DNA of 6,876 nt, taken from positions 1 to 6,876 of the forward strand of contig CAIVEA010000138.1 in the NCBI GenBank assembly GCA_903904765.1, given 5' to 3'. The DNA is from an uncultured Chloroflexota bacterium. GTDB taxonomy: Bacteria; Chloroflexota; Anaerolineae; Aggregatilineales; Phototrophicaceae. The translations under genes were made by a program, and so were the position numbers. Position 1 is the stretch's first letter. Every line of letters begins with the position of its first letter. Below are positions 1 through 6,699 of this stretch, one piece after another. Below the pieces are notes generated by a model. That model had not been told where the DNA came from. It ran no database searches and worked only from the letters and a program-made list of their open reading frames with translations.

Positions 1-171
1 ACCCCGATGCGCGGTCAACCGCCGAATCTTCTGAAACTGCCGCGAGGATGTTCATTTAGTGATCGGTGTCCTGTTGCCTCGCCGGATTGTAGTGAAACCC
101 CGGTGGCAATGCGTGAAGTGGAACCCGGTCATTTTAGTGCATGTCTGCACCCAGAAAGAGTGACGGCATGA
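1..171 (+). CDS. C-terminal end of DppD/OppD-type peptide ABC transporter ATPase (partial)
   Basis: Frame 1 is open from the window edge to a TGA at 169-171, giving the last 56 residues of a protein that starts upstream. The ATPase core is outside the window. What is visible is the C-terminal extension typical of peptide/nickel transporter ATPases (oligo_HPY type): an LPRGC segment followed by FSDRCP, with cysteines at visible residues 17, 23, 30 and 48 (C-x5-C-x6-C-x17-C). The next gene is a DppF-type ATPase with the same tail, overlapping by 4 bases, which is the usual D-F pair of a dipeptide/oligopeptide importer. By family knowledge the protein would sit on the cytoplasmic face of the membrane and hydrolyse ATP with its partner. 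The substrate (dipeptide, oligopeptide, nickel or oligosaccharide) cannot be told from this fragment. The tail identification is firm; the D subtype is inferred from gene order. Confidence 0.88.
   Translation, partial: TPMRGQPPNLLKLPRGCSFSDRCPVASPDCSETPVAMREVEPGHFSACLHPERVTA
153..160 (+). promoter_or_regulatory. Ribosome binding site that sets the DppF-type start
   Basis: AGAAAGAG lies 7 bases before the ATG at 168, inside the end of the preceding gene. The in-frame ATG at 141 has no purine-rich stretch at a suitable distance and would overlap the upstream gene by 31 bases, so 168 is the better start. The ATGA overlap also suggests translational coupling. Confidence 0.65.
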
Positions 172-1169
172 CGGACACGGTGCTTGAAGTTCGCAATCTG
201 AGTAAGTCGTTTGTCCTGCCTCGCGGCTTCTTTGATCTGGTGCAGCGTCGGCCAGCCGCACAGGTGGTGGCGGTGGATAATATCTCTTTGAAGGTGAACC
301 GCTACGAGACAGTCGGGTTGGTGGGCGAAAGCGGTTGTGGAAAAACCACACTCGGACGGACGATTCTTCGCCTGTATGAACCTACAGCGGGGAATATCTT
401 CTTTGAAGGCACTGACATTACCCACCTGAGTGATCAGGCTTTACAGTCTGTTCGGCGCAAGATGCAGGTCATCTTTCAAGACCCTTATTCCTCGTTGAAT
501 CCCCGGATGACAATTCGACAGATCATCAGCGAAGTGCTGCGCTTTCATCGAATTTGCAAACCGGAAGATGTGGAAGCGCATCTTCAACAGTTGCTTCAGA
601 CGGTTGGCCTCAGTGTCGATGCGGCTGATAAGTTTCCGCGTGCGTTTAGCGGTGGTCAACGGCAGCGTATCGGCTTGGCACGTGCATTAGCCGTTCAGCC
701 AACATTTCTAGTGGCTGATGAACCGGTTTCCGCACTAGATGTCTCGATACAAGCTCAGGTGCTCAACCTTCTAGCCGATTTGCGCGAACAACTGGGGTTG
801 ACGATGCTGTTTATCGCTCATGAATTGTCCGTTGTGAAGCATGTGTCCAATCGTGTGGCGGTGATGTATCTGGGTCAAATTGTCGAAATAGGTACGACGC
901 AAGAAGTGTTCCACAATCCACAGCATCCCTATACTGAAGGGTTGTTACGTGCTTTACCGCGCCCTGAGCCCGGACGACGCCATCGTGAAGCCGCAATTAA
1001 AGGCGATATTCCCAGTCCGATGAATTTGCCATCGGGGTGCCGGTTTCATCCCCGTTGTCCAATTGTACAGGATATTTGCCGTTCTCATGCGCCACCGCTG
1101 AAGCAGGTAAGCGCTACGCATGAAACACTGTGTCATATACGCCCAAGTGTATCTTCATCCACAAAATAA
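168..1169 (+). CDS. DppF/OppF-type oligopeptide ABC transporter ATP-binding protein
   Basis: This 333-residue protein is a normal length for the family. It is a single complete nucleotide-binding domain: Walker [10 protein letters not shown] at 53-61, Q-loop Gln104 in [11 protein letters not shown], signature SGGQRQR at 161-167, Walker B FLVADE at 180-185, D-loop SALD, and switch His218 in IAHELS. The [13 protein letters not shown] stretch and the C-terminal IPSP...GCRFHPRCP tail (281 onward) are characteristic of DppF/OppF ATPases. Tail cysteines at 291, 297, 304 and 322 have the same spacing as in the preceding gene. It would pair with the DppD-type subunit and power import of peptides or similar ligands through two inner-membrane permeases that are not in the window. 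The start at 168 is chosen for its 4-base overlap and ribosome site; a longer form from 141 (342 residues) is possible but less likely. It is the last gene of its operon, since the opposing operon begins to converge about 200 bases on. Family call is firm; the ligand is unknown. Confidence 0.95.
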   Translation: MTDTVLEVRNLSKSFVLPRGFFDLVQRRPAAQVVAVDNISLKVNRYETVGLVGESGCGKTTLGRTILRLYEPTAGNIFFEGTDITHLSDQALQSVRRKMQVIFQDPYSSLNPRMTIRQIISEVLRFHRICKPEDVEAHLQQLLQTVGLSVDAADKFPRAFSGGQRQRIGLARALAVQPTFLVADEPVSALDVSIQAQVLNLLADLREQLGLTMLFIAHELSVVKHVSNRVAVMYLGQIVEIGTTQEVFHNPQHPYTEGLLRALPRPEPGRRHREAAIKGDIPSPMNLPSGCRFHPRCPIVQDICRSHAPPLKQVSATHETLCHIRPSVSSSTK

Positions 1170-1271
1170 CAGCCAATCTTGTTCGTGCTGTTCAATTGCC
1201 GTATCGCAGGCGATCTCGCCCGCGAATACGGCCTGTCCCCGCAGCGCATGCACCAGATCGTGCGGGAGTAG
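1170..1271 (+). pseudogene. Remnant of a small helix-turn-helix protein (C-terminal end)
   Basis: After the TAA of the ATPase, the same frame stays open to a TAG at 1269-1271. From about 1203 it encodes IAGDLAREYGLSPQRMHQIV, which reads like the second half of a helix-turn-helix of the sigma-region-4/Mor type (alanine-rich first helix, G-L-S turn, QR...QIV recognition helix). There is no convincing start: GTG at 1185 has no ribosome site and would give only 28 residues, too short for a fold. The coding part is visibly G+C richer than its surroundings and 19 of 23 codons from 1203 end in G or C, unlike the neighbouring ATPase. I read it as the leftover 3' end of a deleted or transposed gene. 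A chance match to the motif, or a functional stop-codon extension of the ATPase, cannot be excluded but is less likely. Confidence 0.45.
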
Positions 1272-1279
1272 GGTGGGGG

Positions 1280-1321
1280 AAACAGTCCCCTGAAGGAGAA
1301 TAAGACGGGGCTGACTGTTTT
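1280..1321. terminator. Hairpin between convergent operons, possible bidirectional terminator
   Basis: AAACAGT (1280-1286) pairs perfectly with ACTGTTT (1314-1320), and CCCC (1287-1290) pairs with GGGG (1307-1310), leaving a 3-base bulge at 1311-1313 and a 16-base loop. A shorter competing hairpin, GGGGA (1276-1280) with TCCCC (1286-1290), uses the same C run. The plus strand continues with only four T in total (1318-1321), so it is a weak intrinsic terminator at best. Its place between two convergent gene ends supports a transcription-end role. Confidence 0.45.
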
Positions 1322-1332
1322 CAATCTGGGTC

Positions 1333-1354
1333 GCGTTGATCGTGAAGATCACGC
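1333..1354. other. Second hairpin in the convergent gap
   Basis: GCG (1333-1335) and TGATC (1337-1341) pair with GATCA (1347-1351) and CGC (1352-1354), with one unpaired T at 1336 and a 5-base loop. It lies about 30 bases after the dehydrogenase stop codon on the minus strand. Neither side has a T run, so it may protect an mRNA 3' end rather than act as an intrinsic terminator. The stem is short enough to be partly chance. Confidence 0.3.
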
Positions 1355-1383
1355 TGATTAATATCACATCACGATTGGCATCG

Positions 1384-2445
1384 TTACTCCAGATTGACCA
1401 TGATTTTGCAATAGTCGAAGCCACCTTGACGGATACGTGTGAACATCGCAGGTAGTTCGGACAGTGATATCCGGTGCGAGATGATCGCATCTAGTGCGAG
1501 TTTTCCAGCTTGCATTAGGGCCAAGGATCCTGACCATTCCCTTCCGGGGAAGGGGGCAGAGTAGGACATCCATGAGCCGTGCAAGTTGAGTTGACGGCGC
1601 ATGATCTGCTCGATTAAATCCAGTGAAATTTGTTTGCTCACGGGCTGATTACCCACCAGCACTACATCACCACCCGCACGGGTGCTCAAGACAGCTTGCA
1701 TGAGTGTGGTAGGAGATCCCGCTGCTTCAATGGCTAAGTCAGCGCCGTAGGTCGTGAGAGACATGATAGCTTCGACAACATCGGTGGTTTGCGGGTTGAG
1801 TACGATTTCTGCTCCGAATTTTGTGGCGGATTGTAAGTGCGCGTTGGATAAATCAACGGCGATTATTCGTGCCGCCCCTAGCGCATAGGCAACCTGAATG
1901 GTGAGCAGGCCGATAGAACCCGCGCCAAATACGACGACTGTTTTTCCTGCCACGCCACCACCACGATTAAGTGCATGATAAGCGACAGTACATGGTTCGA
2001 GCAGTGCACCGATTTCTAGCGGCACATTTTCTGGCAACTCAATGATACTGCTGACTGGGGCAGCTACATATTCGGCAAAGCCACCATTGATTCGTGAACC
2101 AATGAACGAATATCCGGGCGATGATGAGTAATAGCCCATCGCACTGATTGGCGAATCCATATGGGGGATGAGGGGGATGAGCGCAAATCGCCGTCCGATT
2201 AGTGCAGTGTCCCCGCCATCTCCAACAGCAACCACTGTTCCGGCACATTCATGACCCAGCACGATGGGCAGCACCCGCGCATGACCGTGCCACACACGCA
2301 ACACATCCGATCCGCAGATGGAGACTGCGCCCACTCGCAGTAATACCCACCCCGGTTCAAGGTTGGGAATGGCGATCGTTTGACAGGCAATCTGTTGAGG
2401 GGCGCTGAGAACTACCGCGTTCATAGAGTCGGGAAGTTGGGACAT
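1384..2445 (-). CDS. Zinc-type medium-chain alcohol/polyol dehydrogenase, GatD-like, lacking structural-zinc cysteines
   Basis: This 353-residue protein has a GroES-like catalytic domain and a Rossmann domain. Expected catalytic-zinc ligands are present: Cys44 in ICGSD, His65-Glu66 in GHE, and Glu150 in LLEP. The nucleotide motif GAGSIG is at 174-179 and Asp198 ends the second strand, which favours NAD(H) over NADP(H). The segments YSFIGSR...GGFAEY (112-126) and GSWMSYSAPFPGREW (290-304) resemble galactitol-1-phosphate 5-dehydrogenase (GatD) more than sorbitol or threonine dehydrogenase. The structural-zinc lobe keeps its length, but the positions for C-x2-C-x2-C-x7-C are His95, Ser98, Ser101 and Ser109. 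It is the last gene of the sugar operon, 25 bases after the kinase. It probably oxidises a polyol or polyol phosphate, or reduces the matching ketose; the substrate is not shown. The start at 2445 has AAGGA 8 bases upstream; an internal ATG at codon 8 lacks a ribosome site. Confidence 0.92.
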   Translation of the reverse strand: MSQLPDSMNAVVLSAPQQIACQTIAIPNLEPGWVLLRVGAVSICGSDVLRVWHGHARVLPIVLGHECAGTVVAVGDGGDTALIGRRFALIPLIPHMDSPISAMGYYSSSPGYSFIGSRINGGFAEYVAAPVSSIIELPENVPLEIGALLEPCTVAYHALNRGGGVAGKTVVVFGAGSIGLLTIQVAYALGAARIIAVDLSNAHLQSATKFGAEIVLNPQTTDVVEAIMSLTTYGADLAIEAAGSPTTLMQAVLSTRAGGDVVLVGNQPVSKQISLDLIEQIMRRQLNLHGSWMSYSAPFPGREWSGSLALMQAGKLALDAIISHRISLSELPAMFTRIRQGGFDYCKIMVNLE

Positions 2446-2453
2446 TTTGATTA

Positions 2454-2458
2454 TCCTT
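2454..2458 (-). promoter_or_regulatory. Ribosome binding site of the dehydrogenase
   Basis: AAGGA on the minus strand, 8 bases before the ATG at 2445, within the 25-base gap after the kinase. It supports this start over the in-frame ATG seven codons later. Confidence 0.6.
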
Positions 2459-2470
2459 AACTCAAGACCT

Positions 2471-4021
2471 TTAACTGTGCCGGTTCATGTTGGTTGTGAA
2501 TCGGGCGAGATCGGCAAAGGTCGGGATTAATTGCTCGTATAGGCCGCGATAAATGGGGAACAATTCCTGATAACAGGCATGATGTTCTGGGTTAGGCGAA
2601 TAGTTCGTGCGTGCGGGTAAGAATTGTTCGATGGTTGCGGCAAGATCGTTGTAATGGCCTGTACCATAACCGACCATGATCGCTAATCCGAGTGTGTTAT
2701 CCCCCGGCTCCTGATTGGTGCGGCGCATAACCGTAAAAGGACGATTGCTGATATCTGCTTTGATCTGACACCAACTCGCACTGTTAGCGGCACCGCCGAT
2801 GCCAATCCACTCATTCACTCGTGCGCCAGCAGCTTCCGCTACCTGCATATTATGATAAACAGCGAAAACGCAACCTTCCATCAAGGCACGGATGATATCG
2901 GCGCGGCGGGTGGTGTAGTTCAGACCGCAAAATACACCGCGTGCATTGCTATCCCAGATGGGCGAACGCTCACCGGAGAGATAGGGCAGGAACAGCAGAC
3001 CATTGGCACCGGGTGGTGATTGATCGGCTTCTTCCGTCATGAGTGAGTAAGTGTTTTTACCTAGAAGATCAGCTGCGATTTGTTCTGCCTGCCCGAGTTG
3101 TTTCTGGAACCAATCGAATGTGCCCCCGCCTACAGTTCCTCCTTGTAGCAGATATAAATCGGGAATGACATGCGGCGAGAAGATCAGACGTGGTTCAACT
3201 ACCACACGGTCAACCGCTATAGACAGGCCAAATGCAGTTCCGCCTTGATCGGCAGTCAAACCCACGCGGGCAACGCCGCTACCAAATGCACCAACTGCTG
3301 CATCTAATCCGCCAGCAATGACAGGAATACCTGCTGCTAGACCAAGCTCGGCAGCAGCGCTGGTGGTCACTTCGCCAATGACTGAGCAGGATTGCGCCAA
3401 TGGAGGGAGTTTATCGAGGTCAATGCCCATTGCTTCGGCAGCAGTTTCATCCCAGCGTAGATTGTGGACATCGAAGCAGTGAAAAGCATAGGCTTGTGTG
3501 TAGTCGCAGACGTTGCTTCCAGTCAACTTGCGATTCAAGAATGCGGAAGCGAGAAGCAGTTGATCGGTATTCCTGTAAACGTCAGGATGATGTGTTCGTA
3601 ACCATTGGACTTTAGCAGTGGAATAGGCTTCGTCCAATGGATTTGCGCTCAACTGTACCCAGTGATGGGCATCTGGATGAGTGCGGAGTACAGCCGCTTC
3701 GGATACTGCCCGCCGATCTTGCCATGTCATCGCTGCGTATAGGGGATCACCCGCACGATTTACTGGAACGAACGTCCAGCCCATGCTGTCTACGCCAATG
3801 CCAGCGATGTCTCGTCCGGTGAGACCGCTGGATTGAATGATTTGCTGTATGGTTTCGCGCAGCGCCTTCCACCAATCCAGCGGGTTTTGCTCGGCCCATG
3901 TTGGGGCTGGTCGCCGGGTAACATACGCCGAACTGGCATGAGCGATAAGTTCTCCATCTTCGCGCCACAGACCGATTTTTAGGCTCGATGTGCCAACATC
4001 AATGCCGAGATAATGCCGCAT
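2471..4021 (-). CDS. FGGY-family carbohydrate kinase (xylulokinase-like, substrate uncertain)
   Basis: This 516-residue protein fits the two-domain FGGY sugar-kinase fold. The N-terminal phosphate-binding loop GIDVGTSSLK is at 6-15. The probable catalytic base is Asp240 in GGLDAAVGAFGSG, followed by the ATP-site element ADQGGTAFG (257-265). The C-terminal domain has FLPYLSGERSPIWD (344-357), NARGVFCGL, and the family signature region GIGGAANSASWCQIKAD (407-423). FLPYLSGER with ARGVF..GL is typical of xylulokinase and gluconokinase. However, GVDSMGWTFVPV (76-87) sits where xylulokinase has its QMHG sugar-contact motif, and looks more like ribulokinase. It would use ATP to phosphorylate an imported polyol, or the ketose made by the dehydrogenase, in the cytoplasm. 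ATG at 4021 is preferred over TTG at 4024 because GGAG stands 6 bases before it. It lies 35 bases after the permease gene and 25 before the dehydrogenase. Family is certain; substrate is not. Confidence 0.93.
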   Translation of the reverse strand: MRHYLGIDVGTSSLKIGLWREDGELIAHASSAYVTRRPAPTWAEQNPLDWWKALRETIQQIIQSSGLTGRDIAGIGVDSMGWTFVPVNRAGDPLYAAMTWQDRRAVSEAAVLRTHPDAHHWVQLSANPLDEAYSTAKVQWLRTHHPDVYRNTDQLLLASAFLNRKLTGSNVCDYTQAYAFHCFDVHNLRWDETAAEAMGIDLDKLPPLAQSCSVIGEVTTSAAAELGLAAGIPVIAGGLDAAVGAFGSGVARVGLTADQGGTAFGLSIAVDRVVVEPRLIFSPHVIPDLYLLQGGTVGGGTFDWFQKQLGQAEQIAADLLGKNTYSLMTEEADQSPPGANGLLFLPYLSGERSPIWDSNARGVFCGLNYTTRRADIIRALMEGCVFAVYHNMQVAEAAGARVNEWIGIGGAANSASWCQIKADISNRPFTVMRRTNQEPGDNTLGLAIMVGYGTGHYNDLAATIEQFLPARTNYSPNPEHHACYQELFPIYRGLYEQLIPTFADLARFTTNMNRHS

Positions 4022-4027
4022 CAATCA

Positions 4028-4031
4028 CTCC
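4028..4031 (-). promoter_or_regulatory. Ribosome binding site that sets the kinase start
   Basis: GGAG on the minus strand, 6 bases before ATG at 4021. The adjacent in-frame TTG at 4024 would be only 3 bases away, so ATG is the real start. Confidence 0.6.
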
Positions 4032-4056
4032 ATATTAAGATGTTGGCTCGTTTTGT

Positions 4057-5070
4057 CTAAATTTCTTTGCTCTGCTGTTTGAAGATCACATTTAGCAGAA
4101 CGGCTACTAGGATGAGTACCCCGCGTACCACATTTTGTACTTGCGAGTTAACGCCCATGAGTACGAGACCATTGCCGATGACCGAGATAAAGAGTACCCC
4201 AATCAACGAACCGATCATACTGCCGCGTCCACCCGAAAGGGAAGTGCCACCGATGACCACTGCTGCGATGGCTGAAAATTCCAAACCGCTGGCGACTTGA
4301 CCGGTTGCTGAACCCAACCGCGACACCTGCAAAAGTCCGGTCAATGCGGCCAATGCACCTGTAATGGCGAATACGGACGCACGAATTTTGGAGATACTGA
4401 TGCCGGATGCAAAGGCGGCTTTGGCATTTCCGCCAACTGCATAAATCGAGCGCCCATAGACTGTATTTTTGGAAATGTATCGAAAGATGAGAAACAGGAT
4501 TCCTGCGATGATGATGGGGTAGGGGATGCCAAGCAGATCGTCACGTCCCCAGACGCGGAAGCCTTCACTTTCTACCGGAATGGGAATGTTGTTGGAGAGA
4601 ACCTGTTTCAATCCATCGTACACGCTCCATAAAGCCAATGAGGTGACGAAGGAAGGAACATTGAATCGCGCTCGGATGAACCCTGCGAGATAGCCCACCG
4701 AGGTGACAACGACCAGCACCAGTACTATACCCAGCGGAAGCGGGACGTTGTTGTTCGTGACTAACCAACCGAAGAAAACGGCACTAAAGGCTACTGCTGG
4801 GCCGACGCTGACATCAATTTCGCCAGCGATAATGACCAGTGTCATACCCCATGTGACGATTCCGAGGAATGCCGCTGAGCGAAATACGTTAATGAGATTA
4901 GCCGGAGTCAAGAACGCAGAAGAGTTGAAACTAATGAACGCACCAACCAGTACTAATCCGATCAACAGGGTAATTTCATTCAAATTCCTGCGAATGAAGG
5001 ATTTCAGTCCGGCTCGTGGTTTTGAACTGGAGGCCGTGTGTTGCGTGACGGTTGTACCCTGATTCGCCAT
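4057..5070 (-). CDS. RbsC-type sugar ABC transporter permease
   Basis: This 337-residue inner-membrane protein has about nine or ten hydrophobic spans after a polar N-terminus of about 30 residues with no signal peptide. Family marks of the ribose/xylose/galactose permease group (BPD_transp_2) are clear: AGEIDVSVGP at 82-91, the cytoplasmic coupling segment YAVGGNAKAAFASGI at 210-224, and AIAAVVIGGTSLSGGRGS at 267-284 followed by a G...IGNGLVLMGV span. It would form the homodimeric channel with the RbsA-type ATPase encoded just upstream and accept a monosaccharide or polyol from the binding protein. Only two bases separate the ATPase stop from this ATG, and a GGGGGAA ribosome site lies within the end of the ATPase gene, so the two are likely translationally coupled. 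The ligand cannot be read from the permease sequence. Confidence 0.95.
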   Translation of the reverse strand: MANQGTTVTQHTASSSKPRAGLKSFIRRNLNEITLLIGLVLVGAFISFNSSAFLTPANLINVFRSAAFLGIVTWGMTLVIIAGEIDVSVGPAVAFSAVFFGWLVTNNNVPLPLGIVLVLVVVTSVGYLAGFIRARFNVPSFVTSLALWSVYDGLKQVLSNNIPIPVESEGFRVWGRDDLLGIPYPIIIAGILFLIFRYISKNTVYGRSIYAVGGNAKAAFASGISISKIRASVFAITGALAALTGLLQVSRLGSATGQVASGLEFSAIAAVVIGGTSLSGGRGSMIGSLIGVLFISVIGNGLVLMGVNSQVQNVVRGVLILVAVLLNVIFKQQSKEI

Positions 5071-5072
5071 TG

Positions 5073-6569
5073 TTATAGCTTTCCCCCGTTGACTAACATG
5101 TTGAGAAGATCAACAGTTAGTTCTGAACGCGCATATTTCTTTGACGCTTTGCCATTGTGCAGGAAGATGATGGAGTCGCAGCACCACAACAATTCTTCCA
5201 GTTCACTGGTAACGACGAGAATGCCGACTCCGCGTTGTGCAGCCCGGCGAATGATGTCGTAAATCTGGCTTTTGGCTTCCACATCCACACCGCGTGTCGG
5301 CTCATCCAGCAGAAGCACACGGTCAGCCACTTCCAACCAGCGCCCGATGACCACTTTTTGCTGGTTGCCGCCAGAGAGGTTCATGATCGGCGTTTCTAGT
5401 GTGGGCGTTTTGATTGAGAGCTTTTGGATGAGGTCTGCCATTACCGAACGAACCCGTTGCCACGAGATGATGCCCCGCTTGGTGACCTGTTTCCAGCGTC
5501 CGATGGCCACATTTTCGTGAATTCCGAGATAAGGGATGATCCCTTCATCGCGCCTGTTTTCGGCGACCAGCGCCACACCCTGCGCGATCATGTGCTGAAC
5601 ACTGGCTTTGTGTGTTCCACCAGCCAGTAATGTGATTTGTCCCTGTTCTGTCCGGTTGAAACCTGCAATCGTGCGCAGGATTTCACTGCGCCCTGTTCCT
5701 AGTAAGCCAGCTAATCCCAGCACCTCGCCCTTATGCAAATCGAATGTGACATGCTCGATACGCGGCGGAATGCTCAGGTCTTCAACATGCAGCACGACAG
5801 GTTGCGCCGTATAGTCCCGGGTTTCGATCTGTTGTAAAACGACATCGCTCCCGACCATCTGCGCGACAATATCCTGTTCAGTGACATCTTTGAGCGAAGA
5901 TGTGCCGATTAACTTGCCGTTTCGCAGCACTGTAACCGAGTCGGCAATTTCGGCAATCTCGGACAATCGGTGAGACACGTAAATAATCGCCACACCCTGA
6001 CTCGCTATGCGTTTGATCGTCGCAAGCAGAACGGCCACTTCGGTCAAGGGCAGGCTGGAAGTCGGTTCGTCCAGCAGTAGAACCGATGGCTCACGGGAAA
6101 GCGCCTTAGCGATTTCGACCAACTGCTGTTGTGCCGGACTTAGCCGGGTCACAGGCAGTGTGGTATCAATTTCCATATCCAATCGGGCGAGTGCTGCCAC
6201 GGCCCGCCGCCGCATTTCGGGATAATCAATGCTTCCCCGACGTTTGATCCAACGTCCCAATGCGATATTTTCGGTCACATCCATCCACGGGACGAGATTG
6301 AGTTCTTGACTGACGATTTCAATCCCAAAGTTCCGCGCATCCGCCGGGTTGTGTAAGTGAACTTGTTGTCCGCGAATGGCAATCGTCCCCTGATCTGGTT
6401 TTTCTAAGCCGCAGGCAATTCGGATAAGTGTTGATTTACCCGCGCCATTTTTGCCGACTAGTGCCCGGATTTCACCCGGACGAATGGCAAAATCCACCTG
6501 TTCAAGTGCCGTGACACCCGGATAGAACTTGTGAACACCTTTTAATTCCAAAGCTGGGATTTCAGTCAT
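5073..6569 (-). CDS. RbsA-type sugar ABC transporter ATPase with two fused nucleotide-binding domains
   Basis: This 498-residue protein is the normal length for the RbsA/XylG/MglA group. Domain 1 has Walker A GKNGAGKST at 39-47 (Lys45), Q-loop Gln88, a degenerate signature LSPAQQQ at 143-149, Walker B VLLLDEPT at 163-170 and switch His200. Domain 2 has a degenerate P-loop, GLLGTGRSE at 288-296, with no lysine; a canonical signature LSGGNQQKV at 398-406; Walker B VLLLDEPTRGVD at 418-429; and Ser455 in place of the switch histidine. This division, with one good P-loop and one good signature, is normal for the family and should leave one full ATP site. It powers the RbsC-type permease encoded 2 bases downstream. 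The start at 6569 has AGGA 9 bases upstream. A probable terminator separates it from the binding-protein gene upstream. Substrate is a sugar or polyol by family. Confidence 0.96.
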   Translation of the reverse strand: MTEIPALELKGVHKFYPGVTALEQVDFAIRPGEIRALVGKNGAGKSTLIRIACGLEKPDQGTIAIRGQQVHLHNPADARNFGIEIVSQELNLVPWMDVTENIALGRWIKRRGSIDYPEMRRRAVAALARLDMEIDTTLPVTRLSPAQQQLVEIAKALSREPSVLLLDEPTSSLPLTEVAVLLATIKRIASQGVAIIYVSHRLSEIAEIADSVTVLRNGKLIGTSSLKDVTEQDIVAQMVGSDVVLQQIETRDYTAQPVVLHVEDLSIPPRIEHVTFDLHKGEVLGLAGLLGTGRSEILRTIAGFNRTEQGQITLLAGGTHKASVQHMIAQGVALVAENRRDEGIIPYLGIHENVAIGRWKQVTKRGIISWQRVRSVMADLIQKLSIKTPTLETPIMNLSGGNQQKVVIGRWLEVADRVLLLDEPTRGVDVEAKSQIYDIIRRAAQRGVGILVVTSELEELLWCCDSIIFLHNGKASKKYARSELTVDLLNMLVNGGKL

Positions 6570-6632
6570 CCGGCTAGTTCCTAATGATTATTTTGCAGTC
6601 CAGTATAAATCTCTATAGGTTCTGTTCACACG
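6570..6632 (-). promoter_or_regulatory. Leader between terminator and ATPase gene, possible weak promoter
   Basis: This A+T-rich stretch just after the hairpin contains TATACT on the minus strand (6602-6607), a fair -10 box, about 33 bases before the ATPase start. The hexamer 17 bases upstream, TGTGAA (6625-6630), matches the standard -35 box poorly. A secondary promoter that keeps the transporter genes expressed beyond the terminator is possible, but the support is weak. No convincing operator repeat is seen. Confidence 0.2.
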
Positions 6633-6672
6633 AAAAGGTGTGTTGGCTTCTGATGCCAGAAGCCAATACACC
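6633..6672 (-). terminator. Intrinsic terminator or attenuator after the sugar-binding protein gene
   Basis: Read on the minus strand, GGTGTATTGGCTTCTG (6672-6657), loop GCAT, then CAGAAGCCAACACACC (6652-6637) form a 16-bp stem with a single A-C mismatch, followed directly by TTTT (6636-6633). It starts 27 bases beyond the TAA of the binding-protein gene. The T run is short, so partial read-through into the ATPase gene is likely. In sugar ABC operons such a structure commonly keeps binding protein more abundant than the membrane complex. Confidence 0.72.
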
Positions 6673-6699
6673 AGAAAAATTGACTGACAGGTTGGCTAA

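Noticed and set aside
141..167. Upstream ATG that would extend the DppF-type ATPase by nine residues
   Set aside because: No ribosome site precedes it and it gives a 31-base overlap; ATG at 168 has both a ribosome site and the typical 4-base overlap.
1155..1490. A 111-codon minus-strand open frame across the convergent gap
   Set aside because: It overlaps the dehydrogenase end in another frame and the ATPase end, shows no known motif, and contains the hairpin sequences of the gap.
4022..4024. TTG start for the kinase, one codon before the ATG
   Set aside because: The GGAG site is ideally placed for ATG at 4021 and too close to the TTG.
4703..5062. A 119-codon open frame on the plus strand, antisense to the permease gene
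   Set aside because: It is composed mostly of Thr, Ser, Asn and Pro as expected for the reverse of a hydrophobic membrane protein, has no recognisable domain, and the opposite strand is a clear RbsC-type gene.
5073..6569. Missing P-loop lysine in domain 2 and degenerate signature in domain 1 of the sugar ATPase, as signs of decay
   Set aside because: This asymmetry is normal in RbsA/XylG/MglA ATPases; the reading frame is complete and well conserved.
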